Below are positions 5,482 through 6,373 of a stretch of 6,373 nt of DNA, piece by piece. Within the stretch, counting starts at the first letter, position 1, and every line of letters starts with the position of its first letter. Source of the stretch: Candidatus Bipolaricaulota bacterium (lineage in GTDB: Bacteria; Bipolaricaulota; Bipolaricaulia; UBA7950; UBA9294); the NCBI GenBank assembly GCA_023132545.1, contig JAGLYB010000116.1, forward strand, positions 1 through 6,373, written 5' to 3'. A program made the translations under genes and the position numbers. The notes under the pieces are model-generated. The model was given only the letters and a program-made list of their open reading frames with translations. It was not told the DNA's origin and searched no databases.

Positions 5482-6373
5482 ATGACCAAGGTAACCCCCA
5501 TTGAGCGTGTCCGCAATGTCGGCGTGATGGCTCATATCGATGCAGGGAAGACGACTGTCACCGAACGCATACTTTTCTTTACCGGCAAGAGACATAAGCT
5601 AGGTGAGGTGCATGATGGCGAAGCTGTCATGGATTGGATGATTCAGGAGCAGGAACGCGGCATCACGATTACGTCGGCGGCTACGACCGCCTATTGGCGA
5701 GATCATCGCATCAACATTATCGATACGCCCGGTCATGTTGACTTCACAGCTGAAGTGGAACGCAGTCTGCGTGTTCTCGACGGCACGATCGCCTTGTTCT
5801 GCGCTGTCGGAGGAGTACAGCCGCAAGCGGAGACCGTGTGGCGCCAGGCTGAGAAATATCGCGTCCCCCGCATTGCCTTCGTCAACAAGATGGATCGTAC
5901 GGGCGCTGATTTCGAACGAGTTGTTGAAGAGATACGAGCTGAGTTGGGTGCCAACGCCGTTCCTGTCGTGATTCCCATCGGAGCAGAAGGTAAGTTCCAA
6001 GGCGTCATCGATCTGGTTGACATGAAGGCTATCTACTACGACGACGACCCAGCCGGTGGAGCCACCATCCGGGAAGAAGACGTCCCCGAAGACATGATGG
6101 ACGTTGTTCGTGCGGCAGAAGAGCGAATGATCGAGATGATCTCGGAGCAAGACGATCATCTCATGGAGAAGTTCATCGAAGGCGTGGTTCCCGATCGAGC
6201 CGAAATCGTTCGCGCCATTCGCAAGGCCACGATCGACGGGCGTTTCATTCCCGTGCTTTGTGGCGCGGCATTCAAGAACAAAGGCGTGCGCCGGTTGCTT
6301 GATGCCGTGGTGGATTACCTTCCATCGCCGACGGATCTTCCCCCCGTCATTGGAGCATGTAAAGATTCGAATC
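5482..6373 (+). CDS. fusA: Elongation factor G, N-terminal 297 residues (partial)
   Basis: This is a translational GTPase that drives ribosome translocation, and may aid recycling. The present part covers the GTPase domain and all five G motifs: G1 AHIDAGKT (17-24), G2 RGIT (59-62), G3 DTPGH (81-85), G4 NKMD (135-138) and G5 CGAAFKN (260-266). TPIERVRNVGV at the start and GEVHDG...MDWM (41-53) are typical EF-G. The ATG at 5482 has AAGGAG (5469-5474) 7 bases upstream. The frame runs off the window edge; a full EF-G has about 700 residues. No rpsL, rpsG or tuf lies immediately upstream: the preceding gene codes for a secreted protein and a separate promoter intervenes. So this may be a relocated fusA or one of the extra EF-G paralogues some bacteria carry; the visible part does not settle which. 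Confidence 0.93.
   Translation, partial: MTKVTPIERVRNVGVMAHIDAGKTTVTERILFFTGKRHKLGEVHDGEAVMDWMIQEQERGITITSAATTAYWRDHRINIIDTPGHVDFTAEVERSLRVLDGTIALFCAVGGVQPQAETVWRQAEKYRVPRIAFVNKMDRTGADFERVVEEIRAELGANAVPVVIPIGAEGKFQGVIDLVDMKAIYYDDDPAGGATIREEDVPEDMMDVVRAAEERMIEMISEQDDHLMEKFIEGVVPDRAEIVRAIRKATIDGRFIPVLCGAAFKNKGVRRLLDAVVDYLPSPTDLPPVIGACKDSN

Noticed and set aside
5599..6159. 186-codon minus-strand open frame antisense to fusA
   Set aside because: It mirrors the EF-G GTPase domain; the frame resembles no family and has no promoter or SD.

Overview
The window comes from a bacterial chromosome of moderate G+C (about 50-55% by eye). Genes are compact and in mixed orientation, most with Shine-Dalgarno (SD) starts and sigma70-type promoters. 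Nothing looks like phage, plasmid, insertion sequence or CRISPR. An iron-sulfur protein with a very cysteine-rich core suggests an anaerobe, but the phylum cannot be fixed from these genes.

Layout from left to right: (1) the 5' end of a metallo-beta-lactamase (MBL)-fold hydrolase gene on the minus strand, cut by the window edge; (2) a 386-base divergent intergenic region with a promoter facing each way and several short palindromes; (3) a plus-strand gene for a protein with a conserved Cys-rich domain and a C-terminal 2x[4Fe-4S] ferredoxin domain; (4) a convergent minus-strand ychF-type P-loop NTPase gene whose stop codon overlaps the ferredoxin gene's stop by 4 bases; (5) a minus-strand PfkB-family sugar kinase gene, probably fructokinase, 103 bases upstream of ychF; (6) a divergent plus-strand gene for a secreted protein of unknown function; (7) a 190-base leader with a perfect -35 box and two good hairpins; and (8) the first 297 codons of elongation factor G (fusA), cut by the right edge.

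These genes do not form one pathway. Each appears to have its own promoter, so this reads as ordinary chromosome with several single-gene units. No novel defence or mobile system is visible. The points most worth a second look are: the kinase and secreted-protein genes, which both lack an SD and have a -10-like hexamer only 6-7 bases before the ATG, suggesting leaderless mRNAs; the structured fusA leader and the absence of str-operon genes just upstream of fusA; the YchF homologue with altered nucleotide-binding motifs; an operator-like inverted repeat over the ychF promoter; and the unrecognised secreted protein.
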